Shown here: in pieces, positions 12,181-23,913 of the stretch
Layout: every line of letters starts with the position of its first letter
How positions within the stretch are numbered: position 1 is the stretch's first letter
Notes under the pieces: model-generated
Told to the model about the DNA's origin: nothing
Databases searched by the model: none
Seen by the model: the letters and a program-made list of their open reading frames with translations, nothing else
Program-made: the position numbers and the translations under genes
Assembly: GCA_940671915.1 (NCBI GenBank)
Contig: CALNVZ010000649.1
Span: 1,425,652 to 1,489,651, forward strand
DNA from: Paracentrotus lividus
Lineage: Eukaryota; Echinodermata; Echinoidea; Camarodonta; Echinidae
DNA: 64,000 nt
Direction: 5' to 3'

Positions 12181-14425
12181 GCAGATGAACTGCCATTCAA
12201 ATGAGATCTCCCGTTCATTATGCGATTTTACATGTACATAATTGAGGTGCATTAACTGTATTTGCTCATAGTCTTTCAGGGTTTCTAATTAATGTACTCC
12301 TCGGCTGCCTGGCTACATGTACATAGACATTATAATAAGCCTCCATTGATAATAATAACTAGATCTATAGGATACGTTAAATGCACTCAGTGTAAGTGGA
12401 TAATTGTTTAAAATGCAGTCATGCTGTTATGACATAATACAGCAGCGTATGATTGCATAACTCATTCACAGGCAGTATATTTATTTGAAATACAGTGCGT
12501 CACAGAAAAAAAATGTCTTGCATCATATTTTAATCATTATTATTCATTTTGGCGTCACCTGTGCCTGGAAGGCGAAAAAGCAAACTAAATCACTGTAACC
12601 CGCAGGTTTCTCCTCCCAATATAATTGATTGGGGGCATTACAATTATTATGACACATATTTGCAAAGCTTTGATCCGTTTTTCATGTGATGTTAACCCAA
12701 ATGATGCAAATTTCCTGCATGAGTAAATAAAGATTAATTAAAAGAAAGGGAGGCAAAAATTATTTCGCAGATAGTACAATGTATTAGAATATAAAAAAAA
12801 GAGAAAATCTCATTTCTATAAATTAAGTTTATTTTTTTTGCTACCCAAACTGCAATAAATGAAAGATGACAATCTAATCTTTACATGTAAATTTATTAAT
12901 TATGTAACTGTGATTATAAAGTTAGGATAGATGATTCTCATGTTCGTTTTTTTTTTCTTGGACACAATTTACATGAATGTATGCATTAAAGAACTTCATT
13001 GAGGTCAAATAGAATTGGTGTTCGCTGTGCACCATTATATCAACAGTGCCTATGTATTCTATGCTGTATATTACTTTACAACTTCGGCCCTACTTTTTAA
13101 AGAATTGAGTTTGAAGAATTTCTTTCAAGCTTATTGCTGTTTAGCCTACAAGAGTAAACACTAGAAAATCAATAGCATCATTTTAAAGGTCTCAGCTCTC
13201 TGAACTTTCGAATGAATGGTAAGAATTTAAATAGGGGATGAAAATCAATGAAAGTCTACTTTAATACCATGGATTGGTCAATATGTGTTTACGCACCATT
13301 GCACGAGATTGGGTGGGTAAAAAGGTTTGGGCCATTATAGAGTTTTGTATTAAGCACTAGAAAGTGAAAGCGAGCAAATGAGAGTATTAAAGGATAAGGT
13401 CAAATTCAAGCAAGGTGATAAAAAAAAAATTTAAAAAAAATAGAATTCACATATTTTGTTTCTGTATGATTAATGATTATGATAATGATTATAACGACAG
13501 TATATCATATACATGTACAATGTAGATCTATATAAAGCACAATTTTCTGATACAATACCCCCATGAATCAGGTACATGTAGCAAGGTGTTGAATATTACA
13601 TGTAAACGAAATACATCATATTATGCAGGGCCCACTGGAAATAAACTCTGAAGTGGCTACCCTGGTTAAGTAAAACATACTGGTAACTTCATAAAATTTG
13701 CTCTTGATTTTTCTATAAATTATTTGCATAAATTATTAAATATAGATGTACACATAATTTTGCACTTTGTATCAAACAAATTTATCAGGCTGTATACATG
13801 TATTTTGAAAACTAAGGTGAGATTCATACATCTAGTGAGACTCTTTTATTTAATGATGCTGATAAAATCACTGCTCTATTGATTTAATCACATTTAAAAA
13901 CATGATATAGTTGAAAGGACTTGAACTAGATATCAAACTTCATGTTCTGGTACCAGCAAAACATTTTATAGTTGTGTTAAGTTTTATATTTTTTGTGTTT
14001 GATAAAAAAAAAAAATCCTTGAAGATTATCAAGAGTCATTCACATTTTATTGGTTTTCTTTTTCATTTCTTATTTTTTTTAATTTTTTTTTAATATGAGT
14101 AATTTATCAGTGTGCTCAACCAATTGATGATAATTCAAATGACTTATAACTTTAGTTGTATGAATTTCCTGCATTTTTGTTTTAATCATTTACACATCCA
14201 AGCTATAGGCCTACACCAATCCGACTTCCAGAGCAATGTAAATTCTGGGGGCCATGGGGACTTCCATTAAGCCAGGTGCGCGTATGTACATTTTCCTTTG
14301 TTACGCATACTGGAAGCCCCCCAGTAAACTAATTTGCATTAAAAAAAAACAGCAACCAAACCGAATGCTTGGAACCTGACTGTGTAAATATATATATTTT
14401 TTTTCTATCTGTTTATTCGTTCAAG
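12181..14425. other. Intron 2 remainder, nothing specific
   Basis: AT-rich intron sequence. A solitary TACAGTGCGTCACAG word near 12493 resembles one end of the mariner-like element at 45155-45709. No exon, RNA gene or long repeat seen. Confidence 0.6.
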
Positions 14426-14698
14426 TTGTTCAAAGTGTTATACGGCAGCCCACCCCGAAACTCAAGCAATCCCTACTCTCCAGACAACGCAACTGACTTT
14501 GGTGACTACCTGGACCGTCGCTTTGGTAATGTAAAGAGTGGCGCCCTCTTTAGAGCCGCGGACCCCAGTGATCTGTACAGCATGGAAGGTCTGGTGGATA
14601 TCCTAAGCCAAGCACCAGGTGTCTCCGATTCTCCCGACGGAGTGGATGAATCCAGAGGAAACATGTCGGCTTCAATGCAACTGGCACAGTATTTTGAG
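14426..14698 (+). CDS. ABCA2: ABCA2-like exon 3, extracellular domain 1
   Basis: 91 codons, phase 0 at both ends. Starts LFKVLYGSPPRNSSNPYSPD and ends SASMQLAQYFE before GTAAGT. It corresponds to the YHLLFGPS and MEELLLAPALLEQL region of ABCA2. The 3' half (from DLYSMEGLVDIL onward) is the source of several degraded copies in the next intron. Confidence 0.88.
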
Positions 14699-14734
14699 GT
14701 AAGTTTGGTTGTAGACCTACATTAGTATCAAATT

Positions 14735-15357
14735 GATCTGTACAGTATGGAAGGGTTTAGTCGGGCACTGATTGACTCTAATCTCCAGATGGAGTTGATG
14801 CGTCCAGAGGAAACCTGACCTCTTCAATGCAACTGGTAAATGTACAGTATTTTGAGGTATGTTGGACCATAGAATTTAGACTTTAAGTAATCTGTACAGT
14901 ATGGAAGGCGTGGTGGATATCCTAAGCCAGGCGCCAAGTGTCTCTGATTCTCCTGACGAAGTGGATGTGTCCAGAGAATATGTCTGCTTCAATGCAACTG
15001 GCACAGTACTTTGAGGTACATTTTTAATTTGGACCATAGACTAAGAATCTGAGTGATTTCGGTGGGGTGGGCGGGGGGGGGGGGGGGGGGACTTCGGGTG
15101 AGGAACTACTTTTCCGTTTCAATGCAACTGGCACAGTATTTTGAGGAAAGTTTAACCATAGTCCTAGAATAAGTGATCTGTACAGTTTGGAAGGTCTTGT
15201 TGATATCTTTGGCTAGGCACCAGGGCCCATATTCACAAAACCATCATACTTGTTGGCCTAGTTTTCACCTGTTTACTGTTCCCAATTTAATTAGTTGACA
15301 CTTTTGTAATGTTTTATGAAAATGGGCCCAGGTGTCTCTGATTCTCCTGACAGAGGG
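14735..15357 (+). pseudogene. Serial degraded copies of the exon 3 3' half
   Basis: Copies begin with GATCTGTACAGT-GGAAG at 14735, 14889 and 15173, plus a short fragment at 15118-15146. Those ending at 14856 and 15015 keep GAG followed by GTATGT or GTACAT donors; the 15146 fragment has a destroyed donor (GAGGAAAG). The 14889 copy is 2 nt short in the TCCAGAG-ATATG segment, so its frame is broken. None has its own convincing acceptor. They look like tandem duplications of exon edge plus donor. Confidence 0.85.
15224..15328. mobile_element. Short MITE inserted inside a degraded exon 3 copy
   Basis: Ends GGCCCATATTCACAAAAC and TTTTATGAAAATGGGCC are imperfect inverted repeats. Flanks are CAG on both sides, and removing the element with one CAG restores GCACCAGGTGTCTCTG as in exon 3. 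The insertion therefore postdates the exon duplication, with a 3-bp target duplication. Confidence 0.75.
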
Positions 15358-15558
15358 ACTTCTCTCTCAATTTGACTGATTATTTCAATATTTTGTCCAA
15401 TTTCATTTAAAATCATACATGGAACATGAACATATATGTACATGTTCATATGTTTACATATAAATGGAACAATATGAATAATATTGAACTGATTACTTCC
15501 AAAGGATTTAGGCTACAATAATTCAAGTTGAGCTTGTGTTGCTTTCTCCCGTTAATAG

Positions 15559-15666
15559 GATCAACTGTTCGACCCGGATGAGCTTCAAGACCTGACCTGT
15601 AACAATGATCTTGGAACCTCACTCTATGACAACGGCCCGTCTGATCAACAGCGTAATGCTTCTTCG
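15559..15666 (+). CDS. ABCA2: ABCA2-like exon 4, extracellular domain 1
   Basis: 36 codons in phase 0, acceptor TTAATAG, donor GTGAGT. Reads DQLFDPDELQDLTCNNDLGT, matching the EQLTC cysteine region of ABCA2, and ends QQRNASS with a glycosylation sequon. Confidence 0.87.
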
Positions 15667-16851
15667 GTGAGTGATATTCAAAAAAAAAAAATTGAGTTGG
15701 TTGACTGGGATTCAACAGATTGGCATTAATCAGATATGATTATTTGCATCTGGGACTGACCTTCAAAACCACCTACCGATAGAATACCTCATATTCGTAC
15801 CCGAGACTTATCAGTCAGTTTTGTAGGCGAAGACAGAGAGCTACAGTTTTTGTACGGTTACAGGGACTAAAGTTTATATTACCCCTTCCCGGTAGACATG
15901 ATACCGAATAAATATTTATAATACAAATCGCTAATTATGTGGATGAGGTCTACAATCTTAAAGATTTTATGTTCATGTGCGAGAAGACTGTCAATATTTT
16001 ATTTATTTTTTTTTGTAATTTTCATTTTACCCTTTATGTAGATGAACTGCATGCCAGATTAAATGTTGGAACAAAGTTTAACATTTTCTGTACTTTGATG
16101 CCAGATAAACCTATAAAATGTGCATTGTGGTGTTTCTTAAAGTCCTCTTAATAGTTTTATTTCCAATATTATCTGCTTTTACAGATAAGGAAGTCAATAT
16201 ATTGATATTTAGTAGCATGGATGTTTTTGAGTCATTAGGGGCTGTTAAAAAAATTTATAGCATTAATATGAGGAAGCACGTCATCCTTGATAATATGCAT
16301 TAGACTTTGTATCATGTTACTGTACTGCAGGTTCTCATCTCTTTCAAAATATTTCTCTTACATATTTTCTCAGAGAGAAAGGTAGAGAGATAGAGAGAGG
16401 GAATAGGTGGTGCTTCATTAACTTGAGCCGGGAAAATAACACGCTATTTCTGATCTAATAAATTAGCCCGATCAGAGAATATTAGGCTTTTCTTTCTCAA
16501 ATAGCAGGCTAAATTGGGCGAATGTCTGCTGAAACAATTTGGGCTTATTTCTAAATTTTAGCTGGTTGTGCGGTTCTGGCTCGAAATAGCGCACTTGAGT
16601 GATGCTCAACTAGCCTAAACCCCAAATCCGTTTGTGCAAGCTTGAAGTCAAATTGTTAAACTGATGAAGCTCAAGCTGAAGATCAAGCTGATGTAACGTC
16701 AACTTTGTGATTCAACTGACTTTGAGTCTTTTCCCTTGATTCACCCTGGAACGTGATTTGTCAGACTAGGGCTAATGAAGCATGCTCTCATGAGGAGTTC
16801 CATATTATGATACATCATATTCTTATCTCTATCACAATATTTCTATTACAG
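15667..16851. other. Intron 4, one divergent repeat
   Basis: Around 16412-16640 lies a stretch with TTAACTTGAGCC, ATAACACGCTATTTC and CGAAATAGCGCACTTGAG, resembling the TAGCGCGCTAAT-type sequence at about 660-1120; probably an old inverted-repeat family. No exon seen. Confidence 0.4.
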
Positions 16852-16959
16852 AGTGGTTTCAGAGAGAGAGTATGCAACCATGAAGAAAGCTATCCATTGT
16901 TTGTCAGTCTCTCCCAAGAACTTCATGACCAGATTGATCTTGATAAACTGATTGATAAG
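16852..16959 (+). CDS. ABCA2: ABCA2-like exon 5, extracellular domain 1
   Basis: 36 codons, phase 0 to phase 0, acceptor TATTACAG, donor GTAGGT. Reads SGFRERVCNHEESYPLFVSL then SQELHDQIDLDKLIDK; fits the YRDAVC...LSAELRNQLDV stretch of ABCA2, conserved cysteine included. Confidence 0.9.
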
Positions 16960-18890
16960 GTAGGTCTCATGTTCAATCCAGTTCAATCCGGTTAGATCCT
17001 GTCTGATCCAGATCAATCCAGCTCGGTCCAATCCAATGCTGCTTTGTCAAATTCAATGTATCAGGTAGGCCCCCAACGGCACCCTCCCCCAGATTGGACG
17101 CTCTGCTCTCTCTCATTTGTTGTTGGGAATATTTTCAATGTTTTTTTTTTTTTTTTAACATCAATTTTCATGATAGTAGATTAAAAGCTATGGAATTCAT
17201 TGATAGTCAAATGTTATTGATATGGAATGTCCTTCACAGTCAAACCTGTGCTTGTAAACATGAAATGAGGTGTTGTCAAGTCAGACATTTTCAATATAAT
17301 TTGATTTGATTTGATTTTATTCATTACATGTATGATGATAATGAATACATGTACAAATTATAATAAAGTGGATAATAACAATTGATATACTTACATGTAC
17401 ATGTACCTAGAGACAAAATTGTCCATGAAAGCCAGAAAAGGCTCATTTTCAATAGGGTCCTTGTACCTTTAACAGCACAAGAATAACAGTATAAAGTTAT
17501 TATGTAAGAAATACACAACAACAAATAAAACATTTAAATTTAGATTGACAGGTAGTGGATATTGGATTACATGTATAGCTTTTCTCCTTCCTTGTTTTAT
17601 CACTAAATAGCTGCATAAATGCACACTTTGTATAGTTGTTTCTGACTATTAATTCTTTTATCCCACAAACTCTTAATCTCTTGAATCAATTAATCCTCAT
17701 TGTTCCTGTCGTTCATCTGCACCATTCATTGACCTTTGACCCTTGACCCTGACCCCTGCTTTCCATGTTCATTATCTCATGTTCTTTTGGTCATTACTTA
17801 GATCATTATTGCACATAGGTTACAAAAGCTTGCACATGTAAGTAGAACTATTCAAACACTGGGGCTGGATTCAATTTGGTGTTACTGCCGCTTTATTTAT
17901 TATTCTTAGAATGACAAATTCTTGTATGTCATTCTTTCTTTTGCAATTTTCAAAGTTCCTTAGAATCATTCTGAATTATTTTATTAATTTTATACATACA
18001 TTTTGCATGTATAATTAAAATTCTTCATTGTATATTTTCCTAGATATACATGTATAACCTTTCAGATTTACTACATGCCTTGAAAATTTTTTTTTTTTTC
18101 TCTAATTCTTTTTCATGCAACCATTAAAAATTCTGTTTTATGAGATTTTGTTGTCTAGAATGGGACTGTTTAAGAGTCTTTATTATATCCCTACAGTTTA
18201 TGAGATTATTTTAGGCTATTTCAGTTTCAATTACCAGAGATTATCAATACAGATTTCTTTACTTATTATCCTCTTTTTTCACATACATGTGTATTCATGT
18301 TGTAAATGTACATGTATATGTTAATTACATTGTAGCCTACATTAATTTTCATATTGGCATGTACATGTACATGGATTGCATATGCAAATTTATAAGAGTA
18401 TGTGACAATATTGAGTGTAAAAGTCAAGGCTTAATATATATGGATTTGTGGAGGACTCAGAAGTAAGTACAAGTATGTTCGAAGAGGAAATAGGAAAATG
18501 TTTATACTGCAGATATTGATGATTGCTTGTTTGTTCTATTTTTACAATGTTTATGAATCTAGACTCATGTTTGATTGTCTTGGCTTGATATATGGTTACT
18601 GATATTGGTTCATGGTTCATGTTTATTTCAATTTGTTTGTCTTTCCAACGTGCTTTGGAATCTATTTTTAGGCATGATTATGTGCAAGCCATATTTGTGC
18701 ACTTCCAGTCATGGTTCTGTAAAAGTTGAGTTTATGGGTATAGGTACTTTCGGTCAACATTTAGTCATGTGAAAGGCTTTACATAAACGTGTAAGTTTGC
18801 ATCATCTGTATATGTATTTTAAGTGACATAGTCTTTAATTGCTATGTTTGCTATATATTTTTGTTTTCCCCCTTATTTTTTTTTCCCTAG
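16960..18890. other. Intron 5, contains a LINE/SINE tail
   Basis: Apart from the minus-strand retroposon tail at about 17296-17475 and many ACATGTA words, I see only AT-rich intron sequence. TGACCTTTGACCCTTGACC near 17730 is a cluster of TGACC words. Confidence 0.6.
17296..17475 (-). mobile_element. Retroposon 3' tail
   Basis: On the plus strand (TTTGA)n-like repeats are followed by TTTTATTCATTACATG and, near 17425-17465, CATGAAAGCCAGAAAAGGCTC. Read in reverse this is a gene-end segment, a short AT-rich 3' UTR and an (AAATC)n tail, typical of truncated LINEs. Confidence 0.4.
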
Positions 18891-18953
18891 CTTAATCTGA
18901 CTGACAATGACCTCATAAACAGCAGAATAAAAGCGGTGCTTGCTTCTAAGGAG
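18891..18953 (+). CDS. ABCA2: ABCA2-like exon 6, extracellular domain 1
   Basis: 21 codons, LNLTDNDLINSRIKAVLASK then E, phase 0 to phase 0; acceptor after a long pyrimidine tract (TTTCCCTAG), donor GTGAGT. It continues the helical segment ahead of the low-complexity insert of exon 7. Confidence 0.82.
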
Positions 18954-18959
18954 GTGAGT

Positions 18960-19435
18960 TTAAGGGATGCAGTAACATTAGAATGGATGGAAATATCTCA
19001 TTTTGCCAGCATGATTATAAACATAAATTTATAGGTCAGTCTAGAATACCTTGAAATTTAAAGTCAATTGCTTGCTTTAATATCCAGATATCTATATGTA
19101 GGATTTTATATCCAGATTTTGAAAACATTTAACGTAATGCTTTTCAAACAATATCCTTCTGCCGCGGCCTAGAATATACACCATATTCTTGGTTGTGAAA
19201 TCCCGGCACTCACCCCGTTGCGCGTGCAATCCATTGAGGCTCGCGACTGAGCGGTGCTAATTTTATTGCACAAGGCCGTAGACCTAGCCTCATTTGTCTT
19301 CATTGTTTTAAGATCGTTATTGACTTCCATTTGCACTGAAACTTTCAGTAGTTTGTTTTTACAGTTGGGGCAATAGGATTCTAGTCATTTTGGCCCTTTC
19401 AATCTTGTTTTTGTGAAATCACTGAATCCCTTTAA
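18960..19435. mobile_element. Dispersed TTAA-ended repeat, full copy
   Basis: Begins TTAAGGGATGCAGTAAC six bases after the exon 6 donor and ends CTGAATCCCTTTAA. Its two halves recur separately around exon 17 (left-type half at 32745-33105, right-type half at about 32300-32531). Ends TTAA(A)GGGAT are inverted repeats. No coding content. Confidence 0.65.
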
Positions 19436-20225
19436 CCCTATTCAGACTGGGGGGGGGGTCAATTTGACCCCCCCCTGTACGAAATCCGCGACTGCCGCGC
19501 AACCGCTGTGAATCGCAACCCGGCGCTTTAGGACTTTTTTCTTTCAAGTGTCTCGCAAATTTTGACACTAAGTTCGAAAAAATCGGATACTCCGTTGTTG
19601 CGTTACGCAACATTACGTAATCGCATGTCAGGCCTAAATTGAACGAAAATCGTCATTTTGCATTGCGTTTGCGTACAAAATACTGCTTTTTTCTAAATTT
19701 CTTTATAACACTGATAATTGTGCCTTCTGAGCCTTTTGATTGATTAAATTTGTCTTTATATTGATCAAAATACATTTCTCAAGCATAAAAAATTACAAAA
19801 ACAAAGAAATACATAAGAAATAAACAATAGAATACGTAAGAAATTCATAAAACAATAGAATACAAAAGAATTAATTTGAAATTTCTGAATTTGTCAATTC
19901 AATACTGTTGTCTTTGCTATCAGCAACTTTTAGAAAAAATTTGGGCTTCATAACTATATTATTAATGAAATATTAACAATTTCCATAAAAAAGCATCTAA
20001 TTTGCATACATGAGTATGCATAAATTAGCATAAATTAAATACGTGAAATTTTTTTTCAAAAAAAAACATACCAGCGACACCCTTTACATGTGCAGCGACG
20101 TTCGCCGCAAATTTCGCCGAGAGCGGCCCATCCGCGGCCGAGATCTCAGGGGGGGGGTCAAATTGACCCCCCCCCCCCCCAGTCAAAAATCTCCTCTTGA
20201 AAATGCGCAGTCTGAATAGGGTTAA
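19432..20225. mobile_element. TTAA-flanked MITE with perfect 18-bp ends
   Basis: Left end TTAACCCTATTCAGACTG and right end CAGTCTGAATAGGGTTAA are exact complements. Just inside each end is a G-run/TCAATTTGACCC/C-run palindrome. The 794-bp interior has no transposase. It shares its left TTAA with the right TTAA of the neighbouring repeat. Confidence 0.85.
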
Positions 20226-20786
20226 ACCTGAATACACTTTTACCTGCTACACAACATCTCTCTCACATACAGACTTGCATACTCCACTATATGATTACCC
20301 TCTTAAACCATTTTCATGTCTAGGTATGGAAGAACTACTGGAAGTAATGTTACCTGTATATGAAAACGATGAGAGATGGAATTAAAAAGTATACTTTTTA
20401 GAACTACATGTAATTTGATATTATCAGTGATAAAATGTACAAGTTTGTAAATAAATGAACTGTCATTTACATGTATGTTTATGAAACTTCTTCTGTCTAC
20501 TAATATTATTTCCCTACATGTACAGTGTACTTGACAAAAGGAAGAACTAACAAAAGTGACGATTCCTGTTAAAGAGTAAACTGTATTTGATATTTAAATT
20601 GATGTCAATGTAATCTCATGATGTCTTAGCTTAGATATCTTGTATGTAAAACTTGGCCAGGAGGAAAATGGCACTAAATGAAAAGTGAAAACATCAACTA
20701 CCCAAAATTGATTCATATGTAACTTGCCTTTTTTTGTCAAAGTAGGGCAGTAACTTATACAAAACTTATTTGTTTTTCTTTGTCAG

Positions 20787-21261
20787 GTTCAAAAGTTTGC
20801 TCGCTTCCAGCAGACCCTTCAAGATGTCTACATGTTTTGCACAGAAGCTCCGCGGAGATTCCTGCCCCGCCCCTACTACCCCTCCCCCTCCCACCGAGTT
20901 CCCATTCACCTCTGAAGGCCCTACCCAGACCCCCATCCTCACCCCTCAGTCCCCTCCAGTACCCTCCAGCTCCCATCGAGGACCACACCCTCGCTCAAGA
21001 CCTTGGCACCGAGGTACCCTTCACCACCTTCCCAGACGAGTCATCTCCAACTTCACCACAAATCTCACCACCAATTGGAACGACACCTGGGCGAACCTGA
21101 CTGCCTCACCATCCGCTGAGGCGACGCCCACTCCAGCATCCACCACGCCCACCCCAAGGCAAAGAAGAAACCAAGCCCCTCTCCCACTCGAAGACCAAGC
21201 AACAGGAACAAAAAGACAAAGTAGCTCTGCTCTACAGACTCTGGGCTAAGATTCAATACAG
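20787..21261 (+). CDS. ABCA2: ABCA2-like exon 7, extracellular domain 1, frame broken
   Basis: The acceptor TTTGTCAG is followed in phase 0 by VQKFARFQQTLQDVYMFCTE, which fits ABCA2 LLDAQKVLQDVDV, but this frame stops at about 20912. Coding-like sequence then continues in other frames: EDHTLAQDLGTEVPFTTF, later NFTTNLTTNWNDTWANLT, finally QKDKVALLYRLWAKIQY before GTGATT. The last piece matches ABCA2 AFVQLWAGLQPILCG. The pieces are consistent with several 1-nt deletions in a C-rich Pro/Ser/Thr linker; assembly error is likely, a real lesion possible. The linker length suits the low-complexity insert of ABCA2. Confidence 0.7.
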
Positions 21262-21456
21262 GTGATTTTGCGTGTGTTGAGGTTTTCTTGCAATGTTTGT
21301 ACTTTAGTCAGATGTTCTCTGCAAGAGTGGAACAGACCTTTTATGAGAGAGAGAGAGATGAAGGAGGAGGTATTAATATTTTTTGGGTAGGGGATTAACA
21401 TGAACTTAATGGTGTCACAAATTTTAATGCCTTCTAATTTCCTATTTGTTTTTTTT

Positions 21457-22915
21457 GTCCCCGCCGAACGAGTTCGAGCAGGGGACTATGAAACGGGCTC
21501 CGTACGTGTGTATGTGTGTATGTGTGTGTGTGTGTGTGTCCGTCCGTCCGTCCGTCCGTCCGTGCGTCCGTATGTGATCAAAATCTTCAATTTGCTTACT
21601 CCTTCGCCATTTTTCATCCGATTTCGATTCCGTTTGCTTTATATGATAGCACTAGGTGATGGCTACCAAACTTCTTCACAGAATTTTGACCTTTGACCCT
21701 GATTTTTGACCTATATTGTTAATTGGCACAAAATGCTACTCCTTCGCCATTTTTCATCCGATTTCGATTCTGTTTGCTTTATATGATAGCACTAGGTGAG
21801 GGCTACAAAACTTCTTCACGGAATTTTGACTTTTGACCCTTTGACCTTTGACCTTCATTTTTGACCTATATTGTTAATTGGCTACAAAATGCTACTCCTT
21901 CGCCATTTTTTCATCCGATTTCGAATCCGTTTGCTTTATATGATAGCACTAGGTGAGGGCTACAAAACTTCTTCACGGAATTTTGACTTTTGACCCCTTT
22001 GACCTTTGACCTTTATTTTTTACCTATATTGTTAATTGGCTACAAGATGCTACTCCTTCGGCCATTTTTCATCCGATTTCGATTCCGTTTGCTTTATGTG
22101 ATAGCACTAGGTGAGGACTACAAAACTTTGTCACGGAATTTTGAATTTTGACCCCTTTGACCTTTGACTTCATTTTTACTTATATTGTACATTGGCTCAA
22201 AATGCTACTCCTTCACCAATTTTCATCCGATTTCAATTCCGCTTGCTTTATGTGACAGCACTAGGTAATAGCTACAAAACTTCTTCACAGAATTTTGACC
22301 TTTGACCTTTGACCTATATTGTTAATTGGCTACAAAAATGCTACTCCTTCGCCATTTTTCATCCGATTTCGATTCCATTTGCTTTATGTGATAGCACTAG
22401 GTGAGGACTACAAAACTTTGTCACGGAATTTTGATTTTGACCCCTTTGACCTTTGACCTTTGACCTATATTGTTTAATTGGCTACAAAATGCTACTCCTT
22501 CGCCATTTTTCATCCGATTTCGATTCCGTTTGCTTTATGTGATAGCACTAGAGTGAGGACTACAAAACTTCTCACAGAATTTTGACCTTTGACCTTTGAC
22601 CCTGATTTTTGACCTATATTGTTAATTGGCTACAAAATGCTACTCCTTCGCCATTTTTCATCCGATTTCGATTCCGTTTGCTTTATGTGATAGCACTAGG
22701 TGAGGACTACAAAACTTCTTCACAGAATTTTGACTTTTGACCCCTTTGACCTTTGGCCTTGACTTTTACCTATATTGTACATTGGCTACAAATGCTACTT
22801 CTTTCGCCATTTTTTACCCGATTTCGATTCTGTTTGCCTTATGTGATAGCACTGATCGTGATATAATGGAATTTTACATTATCGGCGGGGACATATATTA
22901 CGCATCGCCGTAATT
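21457..22915. repeat. Tandem array of about 150-bp units within a CCCCGCCG-bounded element
   Basis: Opens GTCCCCGCCGAACGAGTTCG, has (TG)n and (TCCG)n near 21500-21570, then about eight units of CTACTCCTTCGCCATTTTTC, ATCCGATTTCGATTCCG, GATAGCACTAGGTGAGG, TTTTGACCTTTGACC, and closes with GGCGGGGACATATATTACG. Units are 140-160 bp and vary mostly in the number of TTTGACC words. Confidence 0.88.
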
Positions 22916-22937
22916 TACTAATCGCTTGTTCTTTTAG

Positions 22938-22982
22938 TGTGTGGTGTAGAGCTGAAGGTGAATCAAAGACTCATAGACTGTA

Positions 22983-23041
<59 letters not shown>

Positions 23042-23057
23042 TGGTGTGTGTGTGTGT

Positions 23058-23092
<35 letters not shown>

Positions 23093-23290
23093 GAGAGAGA
23101 GAGAGAGGGCGCGGGGAAGTGAGGTTCAGACTTTTAGAGTAAAAGGGATATTGAACTTCAACTCAGTGTCATCACATTTTCACACCTTCTAATTTCTTAT
23201 TTGGTGTCTTTTTTTTTTTTACTGTTGTGGTTGTAGAAATGAAGGTGAAACAAAGACCTAGATAAGGGGATGTGAGAGAGTTACAGAGTA
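22938..23290 (+). pseudogene. Two degraded copies of the exon 8 5' edge with TG/GA microsatellite between
   Basis: Copy 1 (22938-22984) follows CTTTTAG and reads TGTGTGGTGTAGAGCTGAAG, then runs into (TG)n and (GA)n to about 23107. Copy 2 (23223-23290) has TGTTGTGGTTGTAGAAATGA and has lost its AG. Each is preceded by the same intron words as exon 8 (CCTTCTAATTTC, TTTGGTGTC), also present at 21426 ahead of the inserted array. Confidence 0.8.
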
Positions 23291-23420
23291 GAGAGAAGGT
23301 GAGAGAGTCAGAAAATAAGGGATTTACTCAGAGAGATGGAGCAAAGGGATATTTAACCAAAACTCAATGTCATCAAAAGTTTCATGCCTTCTAATTTCCA
23401 TTTGGTGTCTTTTCTTTTAG

Positions 23421-23595
23421 TGTGTGTGGTGTGGAACTAAAGGTGAATCAAGGCTGTTAGACAAGGGGGATGTGAGAGGGTTAAAGCTCACCCATGATCA
23501 GAAGAAAAGTCTTAGTCTTCTTCTTCACGTTCTCTTCAGCCGACCCACAATCCTCTATTCTCCCAACACACCTGATGTTAATGACTCATTGATAG
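23421..23595 (+). CDS. ABCA2: ABCA2-like exon 8, extracellular domain 1
   Basis: Functional frame reads VWCGTKGESRLLDKGD and SLSLLLHVLFSRPTILYSPN, matching CGNNRT and LVHLMTSNPKILYAP of ABCA2; ends one base into a codon before GTAAGG, phase-matched to exon 9. The 5' edge is TGTGTGTGG while the upstream relic has TGTGTGG; the extra TG puts the junction with exon 7 (two bases left over) out of phase. Confidence 0.85.
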
Positions 23596-23913
23596 GTAAG
23601 GATAAGACAAACTGATATGTTCATTTATTGTTCTTTTTATTGAAAGGCATGATTTAAGGAATTATAGTATACAAATGATGCACAGCTGCGAGTGGTTCAG
23701 TGTAAATTGTGTGCACTTGGCTACTTTATGCCCATGTTTGATTGCACAAGGTGTAGCCTAGTGCTTTTGAAAGGACCCCAAGCTGCCTTTCTAGAATCTA
23801 CTTTTGTAGGTATCTCATGCTGTGACTTCTCAAGGGATAAATGTAAGCTGTTCCCAAGGTGCATGTACAGTTAAGGACATTTAATGGTTAAAAAATGTTA
23901 GGTTCATAAATAC

